Origin: Oleispira sp964022115
GTDB lineage: Bacteria; Pseudomonadota; Gammaproteobacteria; Pseudomonadales; Oceanobacteraceae
Direction: 5' to 3'
DNA: 50,075 bases
NCBI GenBank assembly: GCA_964022115.1
Contig: CAXIBC010000009.1
Coordinates: 1 to 50,075, forward strand
Below the pieces are notes generated by a model. It searched no databases and had not been told where the DNA came from. It worked only from the letters and a program-made list of their open reading frames with translations. The position numbers were made by a program, and so were the translations under genes. This document shows positions 43,105 to 50,075 of this stretch, in pieces (the stretch's first letter is position 1; every line of letters starts with the position of its first letter).

Positions 43105-44859
43105 ATGCGCGCAACTCAATTCTTAATCGCCACCGTAAAAGAAACCCCTACGGATGCCGTTGTTATCAGCCATCAGCTGATGCTGCGAGCGGGCATGATT
43201 CGTAAACTAGCTTCTGGCTTATATACCTGGTTGCCCCTAGGTTTACGCACCTTACGCAAGGTTGAAGGCATTGTTCGCGAAGAGATGAATAAAGCGGATG
43301 GCCTTGAAGTTTTAATGCCGGCGGTTCAGCCTGCAGAACTATGGCAAGAAACAGGTCGCTGGTTCCAGTATGGCGGCGAACTATTACGGGTTAAAGATCG
43401 TCACGGTCGTGATTTCTGCGTAGGCCCAACTCACGAAGAAGTGATCACTGACTTGGCCCGCAACGAGCTTTCCAGCTACAAGCAATTGCCTGTTACCTTC
43501 TACCAAGTGCAAACAAAATTCCGTGACGAAACTCGCCCACGCTTTGGTGTTATGCGTTCACGTGAGTTCATCATGAAAGATGCGTACTCATTCCACGCTG
43601 ACCAAGAAAGCCTAAACGAAACTTACGATAAGATGCATAATGCTTATAGCAACATCTTCAATCGCTTTGGTTTAGACTTCCGCCCTGTTGATGCCGATAC
43701 CGGCTCTATCGGTGGCGCTAAGTCGCACGAATTTCACGTTTTAGCCGAATCCGGCGAAGACGATATCGCCTTCTCGGATAGCTCTGACTTTGCCGCCAAC
43801 GTAGAACTTGCCGAAGCCTTGGCACCGAAAGGTGAACGTCCAGCGCCAAGCGCGGAATTAACCACCCTCGATACTCCAGATACCCATAGCATCGAAGATG
43901 TATGCAAGCTATTGAGTGTTGATGCAACTAACGTTATTAAAACCTTAATCGTATTAGGCGCTCAAACAGAAGCGCAGATTAAAGCTGAAGAAGCCGCCCC
44001 ACTCGTTGCTTTAGTCATCCGTGGTGATCACGAGCTGAATGAAATTAAAGCTGAAAAACTAGCGCAAGTAGCCGAGCCATTAGTATTCGCTAGTGATGCG
44101 CAAATTCGCGATGTGATTGGTGCCGGTGCCGGTTCTTTAGGCCCAATCGGTTTAATCGATAAAGGCATCGAGGTGATCGTTGACCGCGCAGCAGCACATT
44201 GTGCTGATTTCGTCTGTGGTGCTAACGAAGATGACAAGCACATGAGTGGTGCAAACTGGGAGCGTGATGCGACTATTACTGAAATCGCCGACTTACGCAA
44301 CGTAGTGGCCGGTGACCCTAGCCCATGCGGCCAAGGTAATATTGAAATTAAACGCGGCATCGAAGTGGGTCATATTTTCCAACTAGGTACTAAGTACTCA
44401 GAAGCGCTAAAAGCCTCTGTTCTTGACCAAAATGGTAAAGACAGAACCATGACCATGGGCTGTTATGGTATTGGTATCAGCCGCGTTGTTGCTGCTGCTA
44501 TTGAGCAAAATAACGATGAAAATGGCATTATCTGGCCAGATGCGATTGCTCCTTTCACCCTAGGCATAGTGCCAATGGGCGCGCATAAGTCAGAAGCGGT
44601 TCGTGAAAAATCAGAAGCACTGTATAACGAGTTAACCGCCTTAGGCATTGACGTATTCTTTGACGACCGTGATAAGAAGACTAGCCCAGGGGTTAAGTTT
44701 GCTGATATGGAACTGATGGGCCTTCCTCATCGCATCGTTATTAGTGATCGTGGCTTAGAAGCCGGCACCATTGAATATAAGAATCGCCGCGAAGCCGACA
44801 AGCAAGAAATTTCGGTTGCTGACATAGTTGATTTCCTAAAAAATGCGATCCAAGCGTAA
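43105..44859 (+). CDS. proS: Prolyl-tRNA synthetase
   Basis: Charges tRNA-Pro with proline. The 584-residue bacterial-type enzyme has motif 1 and 2 regions (GLYTWLPLGLRTLRKVEGIVREEM; FRDETRPRFGVMRSREFIMKDAYSFH), an INS editing domain (about 230-390) against mischarged alanine, motif 3 (GCYGIGISRVVAAAIEQ) and a C-terminal anticodon domain (DVFFDDRDKKTSPGVKFADMELMG). ATG with AAGAG eight bases upstream. It is directly followed by the lytic transglycosylase gene. Confidence 0.98.
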   Translation: MRATQFLIATVKETPTDAVVISHQLMLRAGMIRKLASGLYTWLPLGLRTLRKVEGIVREEMNKADGLEVLMPAVQPAELWQETGRWFQYGGELLRVKDRHGRDFCVGPTHEEVITDLARNELSSYKQLPVTFYQVQTKFRDETRPRFGVMRSREFIMKDAYSFHADQESLNETYDKMHNAYSNIFNRFGLDFRPVDADTGSIGGAKSHEFHVLAESGEDDIAFSDSSDFAANVELAEALAPKGERPAPSAELTTLDTPDTHSIEDVCKLLSVDATNVIKTLIVLGAQTEAQIKAEEAAPLVALVIRGDHELNEIKAEKLAQVAEPLVFASDAQIRDVIGAGAGSLGPIGLIDKGIEVIVDRAAAHCADFVCGANEDDKHMSGANWERDATITEIADLRNVVAGDPSPCGQGNIEIKRGIEVGHIFQLGTKYSEALKASVLDQNGKDRTMTMGCYGIGISRVVAAAIEQNNDENGIIWPDAIAPFTLGIVPMGAHKSEAVREKSEALYNELTALGIDVFFDDRDKKTSPGVKFADMELMGLPHRIVISDRGLEAGTIEYKNRREADKQEISVADIVDFLKNAIQA

Positions 44860-44862
44860 CTC

Positions 44863-45468
44863 ATGCTGACATCAAGGCTGAAAATAGAACCACAATTCAA
44901 ACTTATACTATGGGTTTTATTTTCAGCTATCTTGCTCTCTCCTTTAAGCCAAGCAAGCACTAACAAGGTTGATCCAGCATTAAAGCAGGCCCTAGCCAAC
45001 GCCGTCGCCGATGCCGATAGTTTTGCTGATCAGTTTGATGCCCAGGTCTGGTTAGTAGATATGTCGACTCGGCTCAAGCGTTTCATCAAAGACCCCCAAC
45101 AACGTTTAACCTTATTGCGCATGATCCATCAAGAAGCAAAACGCGCTGATTTATCCCCTGAACTGGTCATCTCTGTGATTCATGTTGAAAGTGCGTTTAA
45201 TCCTTACGCAGTGTCTTATGTTGGCGCTCAAGGTTTAATGCAGGTGATGCCCTTCTGGAAAAAAGAGCTGGGTAGAACCGACGACAACTTGATTAATATG
45301 GCGGTTAACTTGCGTTATGGTTGCACCATATTAAAACACTATTTAAACCGTGAAAAAGGCGATTGGATTCGGGCATTAGCTCGCTATAACGGCAGTTTGG
45401 GCCGCACTAAATATCCAGAGAAAGTGATGAACTTTTGGCAAAAATACTGGTTTGTTGATCACCAGTAG
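44863..45468 (+). CDS. Lytic transglycosylase (SLT domain)
   Basis: A periplasmic enzyme that cleaves peptidoglycan to 1,6-anhydro-MurNAc ends. The 201-residue protein has an N-terminal signal segment (about 12-31) and then the SLT domain. The catalytic Glu109 is in VIHVESAFNPYAVSYVGAQG, followed by LMQVMP and the conserved ARYNGSLGRTKYP. It is short, with no extra peptidoglycan-binding domain. Starts three bases after the proS stop, so it is probably co-transcribed with proS. Confidence 0.9.
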   Translation: MLTSRLKIEPQFKLILWVLFSAILLSPLSQASTNKVDPALKQALANAVADADSFADQFDAQVWLVDMSTRLKRFIKDPQQRLTLLRMIHQEAKRADLSPELVISVIHVESAFNPYAVSYVGAQGLMQVMPFWKKELGRTDDNLINMAVNLRYGCTILKHYLNREKGDWIRALARYNGSLGRTKYPEKVMNFWQKYWFVDHQ

Positions 45469-45474
45469 CCCACG

Positions 45475-45500
45475 TTAGTCGCGCAAATTAGTCGCGCAAA
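45475..45500. repeat. 13-bp tandem duplication
   Basis: TTAGTCGCGCAAA is repeated exactly at 45475-45487 and 45488-45500, in the gap between the lytic transglycosylase gene and the convergent small gene. Confidence 0.85.
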
Positions 45501-45863
45501 CTAAGCTACTCGATTCTCCATCATTAATTGCACATCCGCCACTACCTCGGCATTAGTATTATCCTCATACATAGATAACAAACACGCTTCTAAAGCATCC
45601 TGGCTAGAATCAAGAGCATTTTGTGCAAGTTTCGTCGCCTCTACTGCCTCCATACCAAATACTGCGCCGCCATCAGGAGACTCTACAACGTATGGCCAAT
45701 TAAATTCGTTAGCGTAATGCTCCAAGGTTCTGCGCATAATTTCTTTTTCAGGATCAGCATCGAGAAGGGTTTTTAGGCAGCCCGATATGTTGCGCTTTTC
45801 GGCATTGGAAATTGCGGGATGAGTAGCAATAAATTCGGCAAATGCGTCAAATAAGTTAATCAT
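45501..45863 (-). CDS. Hypothetical soluble protein
   Basis: I do not recognise it. The 120-residue acidic, mostly helical protein has no signal or membrane segment. It begins MINLFDAFAEFIATHP and contains YVVESPDGGAVFGMEAVEATKLAQNALDSSQ. The ATG follows a strong GGGAGGGG site, so it is likely expressed. It stands alone between the lytic transglycosylase gene and a 358-base stretch with a gene remnant. Confidence 0.65.
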   Translation of the reverse strand: MINLFDAFAEFIATHPAISNAEKRNISGCLKTLLDADPEKEIMRRTLEHYANEFNWPYVVESPDGGAVFGMEAVEATKLAQNALDSSQDALEACLLSMYEDNTNAEVVADVQLMMENRVA

Positions 45864-46221
45864 GGAGCCCCTCCCTCATACTTCTAACAAACCCTACCAA
45901 TTACCGAGTAGCTGTCAACTACTCGCCTTTGCTTAATCAGGGCCTGACGTTAGCTCTAACATCACCATAGGCATCCCATAAGGGCTCACCATAAAGGCAT
46001 TAAGATTAAGCGGATTGAACTGGCTTTTATCGTCATTAAAAAACCTTCCTCCAGCCCTCTAAAACCAGAGTATTTTCAGTTTAAAACAGTTTCAGTAAAA
46101 CTTAAGTATTAGTTTCGCTATTTTAAGTTTGATTATTCATATTACTTTGATACTTAAACCATTAAGTTTTAAGGTGGCTAAAATCTGTTGAATTTCACGA
46201 CCTTGGCACAAAATTAAAAGC
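45864..46221. other. Intergenic stretch with gene remnant and hairpin
   Basis: A 358-base gap. It contains a 7-bp perfect inverted repeat CGAGTAG / CTACTCG (45905-45925, 7-base loop) and the decayed coding remnant described at 45933-46080. Otherwise I see no further feature. Confidence 0.6.
45933..46080 (-). pseudogene. Decayed C-terminal gene remnant
   Basis: On the minus strand one frame encodes TENTLVLEGWRKVF and stops; the overlapping frame continues with NDDKSQFNPLNLNAF and SPYGMPMVMLELTSGPD before TAA at 45933-45935. The switch falls in a run of six T (46038-46043). A single-base indel there joins the halves into one protein-like stretch of over 50 residues. I do not recognise the family. 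No start codon is near, so it looks like the tail of a lost gene. Confidence 0.5.
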
Positions 46222-46716
46222 TTATTGGCGTGCTTTATTATCAATCATTTCAAAATCGACAACCGCATCTTTAATCGCTTTGTGTAAGCTTGATAAGCTT
46301 TGAGGTCCCAATAATACTCGACTAATACTATCATCCGGAGCCATTATGATAGTCGCAGGTAAGCCTTTAACCTCTGGCTTATGCCAATTTTCAGGCCAGG
46401 CCGTTAATACCGGAAACTGTATCGACATTTCTTGCTTCAATTGCAGCAACTCGTTTCGCTCCAGCTGATCAAAGTTATAACCCAACAACTTAACATCTTC
46501 AGCGCCTTGTAGCGCATGAAAGCGATTAAGCTCAGGTATTTCTTGCCAGCAAGGCTTACACCACTGCGCCCAAATATTCACGACTCGCCACTGTCCAGAC
46601 CAATGATCCCTTGGGGCATAATCGCCATCAACCAGTTCGGTTCCTGGCAAAGTGGGGTTACAAGCCGAAATAAACACAATAATAAAAGCCAATACTAGGG
46701 AGTTTAATAACCTCAT
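46222..46716 (-). CDS. TlpA-like thioredoxin lipoprotein
   Basis: A 164-residue membrane-anchored periplasmic thiol-disulfide protein. The lipobox ISAC puts the lipid Cys at 19. The active site is WCKPC (Cys53, Cys56) and the cis-proline is in KGLPATI. This architecture suits the TlpA/ResA/DsbE group, which reduces disulfides of partners such as cytochrome c apoproteins or others. Its ATG overlaps the TGA of the yihY gene (ATGA), so they are coupled. Its partner here is unknown. Confidence 0.88.
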   Translation of the reverse strand: MRLLNSLVLAFIIVFISACNPTLPGTELVDGDYAPRDHWSGQWRVVNIWAQWCKPCWQEIPELNRFHALQGAEDVKLLGYNFDQLERNELLQLKQEMSIQFPVLTAWPENWHKPEVKGLPATIIMAPDDSISRVLLGPQSLSSLHKAIKDAVVDFEMIDNKARQ

Positions 46717-48050
46717 GGTTCACTCTTTTGTGGGGGCTGTAACGACAACTGCGACAATACATTAGCCAAGGGGATCGACAACTCCTCTTGTAAGTAGTCT
46801 TGTGGCTTGGTTAAAATTTGCGTTAATACAGGACTACCTTGAGCATTCATAAAGTCAGACCATGCGCTAGGCATTATGTACTGCATATATTCATACAAGG
46901 AATATTTATTTAAATCTCGAATGAGGAAATATTGACCATCAGCCTGCATAACCAGTAATTTTAATTCTACTAACTTATCCAAGGTTACTATCATGCTTTG
47001 CATTCTAAAGTCGTAAGGAATATCCGCTGAACTTTCCTCTAATGATGATAATAAACCATCCATACTTAACCCCTCCCCTTTATCTTGCTGCGTCATCAAA
47101 ATACTAAGCACATACAAGCCGAGTACATCATGATTAATATTGGGCAGCTCTGCCTGAGTACCCGCTTCGTCGCTGCTATCGTCATCCGCAAGATGATCAG
47201 TATTACGCCAATGCTCCTTACCCAATAAAAAGACGATACCCGCACCTAATAATATGACCGACCACGACATAAACAACCACAATAAAAACAGGGGAACAGC
47301 AGCAAAAGCACCATAAATAAGCTGATAAGAAGGAAAGAAGGTGCTGGCTTCGGCAAAAATTTCTTGGCCAATTTCAAATAATAACGCCACAAATGCGCCA
47401 CCAATAGCCGCATGTTTAAAAGGCACCTTACAATTTGGCACCGCCCAATAAATTAAGGTGAACGCAAGAAAACTGGTGATATAGGGTATGACAATACCCA
47501 GCAAGAGAATCCCCGAGCTCGGCACCCAATCTTCTTTCCATAATCCTAAAGACGCGATGTAAGAGCTCACCGCCAAGCCAGCACTCAGCATGAGAGGGCC
47601 AAGGCTTAAGATTGCCCAATACAGCAAGAAACTGGACAGCCCTTTGCGCCCTTCTTTTATTAACCATACCTGGTTAAAGCTATTTTCAATACTACGCAGC
47701 ATCATGAACGCAGTGACCATTAATAACAGTATGCCTATGGTGGTTAACTTGCGTGCTTGGGTAGAAAAATCCTGCAAATAACCCATCAGGGCATCCCCAG
47801 AAGCCGGCACCAGGTTACCCAGCATTAACTGCTCAATATCACCACGGCTTTCTTGCAATGCTGGAATCGTCGATAGTATGGAGTAAGTCACCGTCAATAA
47901 CGGCACCAAAGCAAACAAGGTGGTATAGGTAAGGGCTGCGGCATGGGTTCTATGCCCTAATAAAGCAAATCTCTGTATCGCCGCCAACATAAGCTTAATC
48001 CCAGTTTGCTGGAATATAATACGTATTAGAGGTTTAAATAAGTCTTTCAC
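46713..48050 (-). CDS. YihY/UPF0761 family inner-membrane protein
   Basis: A 445-residue integral membrane protein, longer than E. coli YihY (290) by a soluble C-terminal extension. About six helices are visible within 30-270. AALTYTTLFALVPLLTVTYSIL and the LLFEIGQEIFA/LIYGAFAAVPLFLLWLFMSW region are characteristic. The extension (about 285-445) has a winged-helix look (MDGLLSSLEESSADIPY, LDKLVELKLLVMQADGQYFLIRD). Despite the old name Rbn it is not a ribonuclease. GTG start with AGGA seven bases upstream. It is divergent from the arsC-like gene. Confidence 0.88.
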   Translation of the reverse strand: MKDLFKPLIRIIFQQTGIKLMLAAIQRFALLGHRTHAAALTYTTLFALVPLLTVTYSILSTIPALQESRGDIEQLMLGNLVPASGDALMGYLQDFSTQARKLTTIGILLLMVTAFMMLRSIENSFNQVWLIKEGRKGLSSFLLYWAILSLGPLMLSAGLAVSSYIASLGLWKEDWVPSSGILLLGIVIPYITSFLAFTLIYWAVPNCKVPFKHAAIGGAFVALLFEIGQEIFAEASTFFPSYQLIYGAFAAVPLFLLWLFMSWSVILLGAGIVFLLGKEHWRNTDHLADDDSSDEAGTQAELPNINHDVLGLYVLSILMTQQDKGEGLSMDGLLSSLEESSADIPYDFRMQSMIVTLDKLVELKLLVMQADGQYFLIRDLNKYSLYEYMQYIMPSAWSDFMNAQGSPVLTQILTKPQDYLQEELSIPLANVLSQLSLQPPQKSEP

Positions 48051-48086
48051 TCAACTTTCCTTAACGATTAGGTTATCACTGGACAG

Positions 48087-48122
48087 ATCATTCACATTTG
48101 TCAGAGGTTTGGTGTGAATGAT
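48087..48122. promoter_or_regulatory. 10-bp inverted repeat in the yihY/arsC-like promoter region
   Basis: ATCATTCACA (48087-48096) and TGTGAATGAT (48113-48122) are exact complements 16 bases apart. The right arm begins a stretch GTGAATGATAACGATC with partial similarity to a Fur box. It sits between the two divergent genes, 37 bases from the yihY start and 63 from the arsC-like start. It is probably an operator. Confidence 0.45.
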
Positions 48123-48184
48123 AACGATCTTTTCGCTACAATACCGCTATTACTCCTCTAAACATTAGCACGAGCGAATCAATT

Positions 48185-48532
48185 ATGGATGTCACCATTT
48201 TCCACAACCCACGTTGTTCAAAATCTCGCCAAACCTTGCAGCTTCTTCAAGAGCAAGGCATTGAACCGAAAATTCGTCTTTACCTTGAAGACAGCCCAAA
48301 TGCCAAAGAAATAAAAGATATTCTAACTAAGCTTAGCATCACTGCCCGCGAGTTATTGCGTAAAAGTGAAGATGCGTATAAAGAAAATCAACTCAGCAAT
48401 AAAGACTTAAGCGATGCGGCATTAATTAATGCCATGGTTGAATTCCCTAAGCTGATTGAACGCCCGATCGTGATTAAAGGTGATCAAGCTAAGCTAGGAC
48501 GCCCACCAGAACAAGTACTGGAAATATTGTAA
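48185..48532 (+). CDS. ArsC family reductase-like protein (YfgD-like)
   Basis: A 115-residue thioredoxin-fold protein with the HNPRCSKSRQ motif: Cys11 followed by Ser14 (CxxS). Members of this family include glutaredoxin-dependent arsenate reductase ArsC (about 140 residues) and the shorter YfgD group. The ending IVIKGDQAKLGRPPEQVLEIL and the length fit YfgD better. No arsenic genes are near, so arsenate reduction is uncertain. Its TAA stop shares a base with the wrbA ATG, so the two are coupled. Confidence 0.82.
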   Translation: MDVTIFHNPRCSKSRQTLQLLQEQGIEPKIRLYLEDSPNAKEIKDILTKLSITARELLRKSEDAYKENQLSNKDLSDAALINAMVEFPKLIERPIVIKGDQAKLGRPPEQVLEIL

Positions 48533-49155
48533 TGATAACCAGCCATAGTGATCGACCTTATGTTCTAGTCCTTTATTATAGCCGAGGCGGAACAACGGCT
48601 AAAATGGCTCAAAGCATCGCCCAAGGTATCGAAAAAGTGGGAAACATTGAAGCGCGTATTCGTACCGTAGCCCCCATTTCTAGTTGTTGTGAAGCGACCG
48701 AGGCTAGCATCCCCGAAAACGGTGCTATCTACGCTAATGAAGACGATTTGAAGAACTGCGCAGGTTTAATCATGGGCAGCCCAACCCGCTTTGGCAACAT
48801 GGCAGCGCCACTGAAATACTTTATCGATAGCACCAGCAACCTGTGGATGACGGGTAAGCTAGTTAACAAACCCGCTGGCGTATTTACCGCCACGTCAAGC
48901 CTGCATGGTGGCCAAGAGACAACCTTAATGTCGATGGCATTACCTTTGATTCATCACGGCATGATCTTTTGTGGTATCCCCTATACGGAATCGTCATTAC
49001 TGCATACTGAAGCCGGTGGCACCCCTTATGGCGCTTCCCATTGGTCGGGTAATGAAGGCGAACGTTCGCTTTCCCAACATGAGCTGAAACTTTGCCAAGC
49101 CCAAGGCAAGCGTATTGCCGAACTGGCACTGACATTAAACTCCAACAGAGCATGA
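48532..49155 (+). CDS. wrbA: NAD(P)H:quinone oxidoreductase WrbA-like flavoprotein
   Basis: A flavodoxin-fold FMN enzyme that reduces quinones with two electrons, avoiding semiquinones. The 207-residue protein has LVLYYSRGGTTAKMAQSIAQG (FMN phosphate loop), MGSPTRFGNMAAPLKYFIDST and SSLHGGQETTL, all typical of the WrbA group. It starts one base within the stop of the arsC-like gene. Pairing with an ArsC-like protein and DUF2069 is common in gammaproteobacteria, to my memory. Confidence 0.93.
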   Translation: MITSHSDRPYVLVLYYSRGGTTAKMAQSIAQGIEKVGNIEARIRTVAPISSCCEATEASIPENGAIYANEDDLKNCAGLIMGSPTRFGNMAAPLKYFIDSTSNLWMTGKLVNKPAGVFTATSSLHGGQETTLMSMALPLIHHGMIFCGIPYTESSLLHTEAGGTPYGASHWSGNEGERSLSQHELKLCQAQGKRIAELALTLNSNRA

Positions 49156-49165
49156 GGGCGGCAGT

Positions 49166-49534
49166 ATGAATAAATTAACCATCAGTCGACTGTTAAAGGA
49201 TCTGAGCTATCTCGGTTTATTAGCTGCCATTTTAGGGGCTATTTTAGCTGGGGGCAGCGAGGCAACCAAAGAAATGAGTATCGGCATTCCGTTATTTATT
49301 TGGTTCGTTCTGTGCATACCCCTTTTTATCTTTATCCCAGGCCTCATTAACGGCAGCCATAGATCAGCCTCTTGGTTATCCTATGTCACTATGATCTATT
49401 TCATTGCCTCCATATTGGTATTTTTCACCCCTAGGGGGGAATTATGGGGGGGCCTTATGGTACTCAGTACTATCCTATTATTTATCACAACCATGCTTTA
49501 TACACGCTGGAAAAAAGAAGAAGAGAAAACATGA
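49166..49534 (+). CDS. DUF2069 membrane protein
   Basis: A 122-residue protein with about four membrane helices (roughly 10-30, 39-60, 68-88, 92-112) and a charged cytoplasmic tail (RWKKEEEKT). It fits DUF2069, a family of unknown function that usually follows wrbA. The gene is 10 bases after wrbA and its stop overlaps the ytoQ start, so arsC-like, wrbA, DUF2069 and ytoQ look like one operon. Confidence 0.85.
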   Translation: MNKLTISRLLKDLSYLGLLAAILGAILAGGSEATKEMSIGIPLFIWFVLCIPLFIFIPGLINGSHRSASWLSYVTMIYFIASILVFFTPRGELWGGLMVLSTILLFITTMLYTRWKKEEEKT

Positions 49535-49980
49535 TGAAACTAAACGTATATTTATCCGGTGAGATTCATTCTGACTGGCGCGCAACCATTGCCGAAGGCA
49601 TCAAAGCGGCCGCGCTAGATATTGAATTATCAGGCCCAAATACTAATCACGAAGCCAGTGATGACTGTGGCGAGAAAATTCTCGGTGCTGAAGAAAATCC
49701 ATTCTGGAAAGACCACAAAGCCTCAAAGATTAATGCCTTACGCACGCGCAAGCTAATTAACGATGCCGATATTGTTGTGGTTCGCTTTGGCGATAAGTAC
49801 AAGCAGTGGAACGCAGCGTTTGATGCAGGCTATGCAGCGGCGTTGAATAAGTCGTTAATCGTGATGCACGACCCAAAGATTACTCACCCACTGAAAGAAG
49901 TTGATGCTGCAGCGCAAGCTGTTTGTGAGACCCCTGAACAAGTGGTTGAGATATTCAAATACATAGTTCGTGATCAGTAA
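49534..49980 (+). CDS. ytoQ: YtoQ family protein
   Basis: A 148-residue cytoplasmic protein with a nucleoside-2-deoxyribosyltransferase-like fold. The N-terminus KLNVYLSGEIHSDWR, DADIVVVRFGDKYKQWNAAFDAGYAAALNK and the C-terminal HPLKEVDAAAQAV match the family. Its function is not established. Two adjacent ATGs (49531, 49534) overlap the TGA of the upstream gene; the second gives the family length. Translation is therefore coupled to DUF2069. Confidence 0.85.
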   Translation: MKLNVYLSGEIHSDWRATIAEGIKAAALDIELSGPNTNHEASDDCGEKILGAEENPFWKDHKASKINALRTRKLINDADIVVVRFGDKYKQWNAAFDAGYAAALNKSLIVMHDPKITHPLKEVDAAAQAVCETPEQVVEIFKYIVRDQ

Positions 49981-50010
49981 GCTGCTTTTATAAGTATTTT
50001 TAAACAGCAT

Positions 50011-50050
50011 AAAAAATGCGCATGGACTTAACGGTCGATGCGCATGCTTT
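50011..50050. terminator. Hairpin after ytoQ
   Basis: ATGCGCAT (50016-50023) and ATGCGCAT (50038-50045) are complementary and enclose 14 bases. AAAAAA precedes and CTTT follows, extending the stem imperfectly. It probably ends the ytoQ operon and perhaps the next gene on the other strand. Confidence 0.6.
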
Positions 50051-50058
50051 GTATCTGC

Positions 50059-50075
50059 TTATTAGCGTTTACAGA
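50059..50075 (-). CDS. Possible 3' end of a gene running off the window
   Basis: On the minus strand the codons TGT AAA CGC are followed by two stops TAA TAA (50059-50064). This could be the end of a protein finishing ...CKR, entering from beyond the right edge, with the hairpin at 50011-50050 as its terminator. Only five codons are visible, so this is weak. Confidence 0.25.

Noticed and set aside
48109..48142. TTGGTG to TACAAT promoter before the arsC-like gene
   Set aside because: The spacer is 22 bases, too long for a normal sigma-70 promoter.

Overview
The window reads as a chromosomal segment of a gammaproteobacterium, most like the Pseudomonadales/Oceanospirillales group of marine heterotrophs. 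The main evidence is gene order. The run lepA, DUF4845, rnc, era, recO, pdxJ, acpS, together with mucD, rseC, rseA, rpoE, nadB, ygfX, sdhE and ygfZ, and the set gacS, cysM, rlmD, relA, mazG, matches the arrangement I remember from Pseudomonas. The DNA is moderately AT-rich, coding density is high, and many genes start with GTG or TTG. I see no tRNA or rRNA genes, no prophage, no insertion sequence and no CRISPR array.

Layout. 1-170: two families of short tandem, REP-like repeats. 0.2-7.1 kb: a membrane-anchored cold-shock-domain protein, slyX, plsB, then rsmJ, uppP, tsaB and an AlgP-like histone H1-type protein with AT-hook ends. 7.14-7.73 kb: a 600-base AT-rich stretch without a convincing gene. 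7.8-17.4 kb: adk, ppc, a small conserved protein, and the cysM/rlmD/relA/mazG group. 17.7-26.3 kb: the hybrid kinase GacS/BarA, tail to tail with the acpS-pdxJ-recO-era-rnc-DUF4845-lepA operon. 26.4-31.5 kb: the envelope-stress locus mucD-rseC-rseA-rpoE, divergent from nadB. 31.5-38.1 kb: ygfX-sdhE, ygfZ, two tandem HDOD proteins, a 3-hydroxyisobutyryl-CoA hydrolase-like enzyme, a membrane protein of unknown function and a lipoprotein lipase. 38.2-43 kb: two hotdog thioesterases, small DUF proteins, a frameshifted DUF1294 remnant, a leucine-rich-repeat protein kinase and a PepSY membrane protein. 43.1-50 kb: proS, a lytic transglycosylase, a small unknown gene, a second decayed gene remnant, a TlpA-like lipoprotein with a YihY membrane protein, then arsC-like, wrbA, DUF2069 and ytoQ genes.

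Functional themes. Much of the window is housekeeping: phospholipid and peptidoglycan lipid carriers, tRNA and rRNA modification, translation factors, stringent response, and NAD and PLP synthesis. Two regulatory loci stand out: GacS/BarA, and the RpoE/RseA envelope-stress system, which has a good sigma-E-type promoter in front of its own gene.

The most noteworthy observations are two gaps in otherwise conserved operons (no lepB between lepA and DUF4845; no rseB/mucB between rseA and rseC), the sigma-E-like autoregulatory promoter, two previously hidden decayed genes that can be rebuilt by one frameshift each (39.8 kb and 46.0 kb), the LRR-kinase fusion, several perfect inverted repeats at divergent or convergent gene junctions, and the REP-like repeats at the left edge. 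I found no clear evidence of a wholly new multi-gene system.
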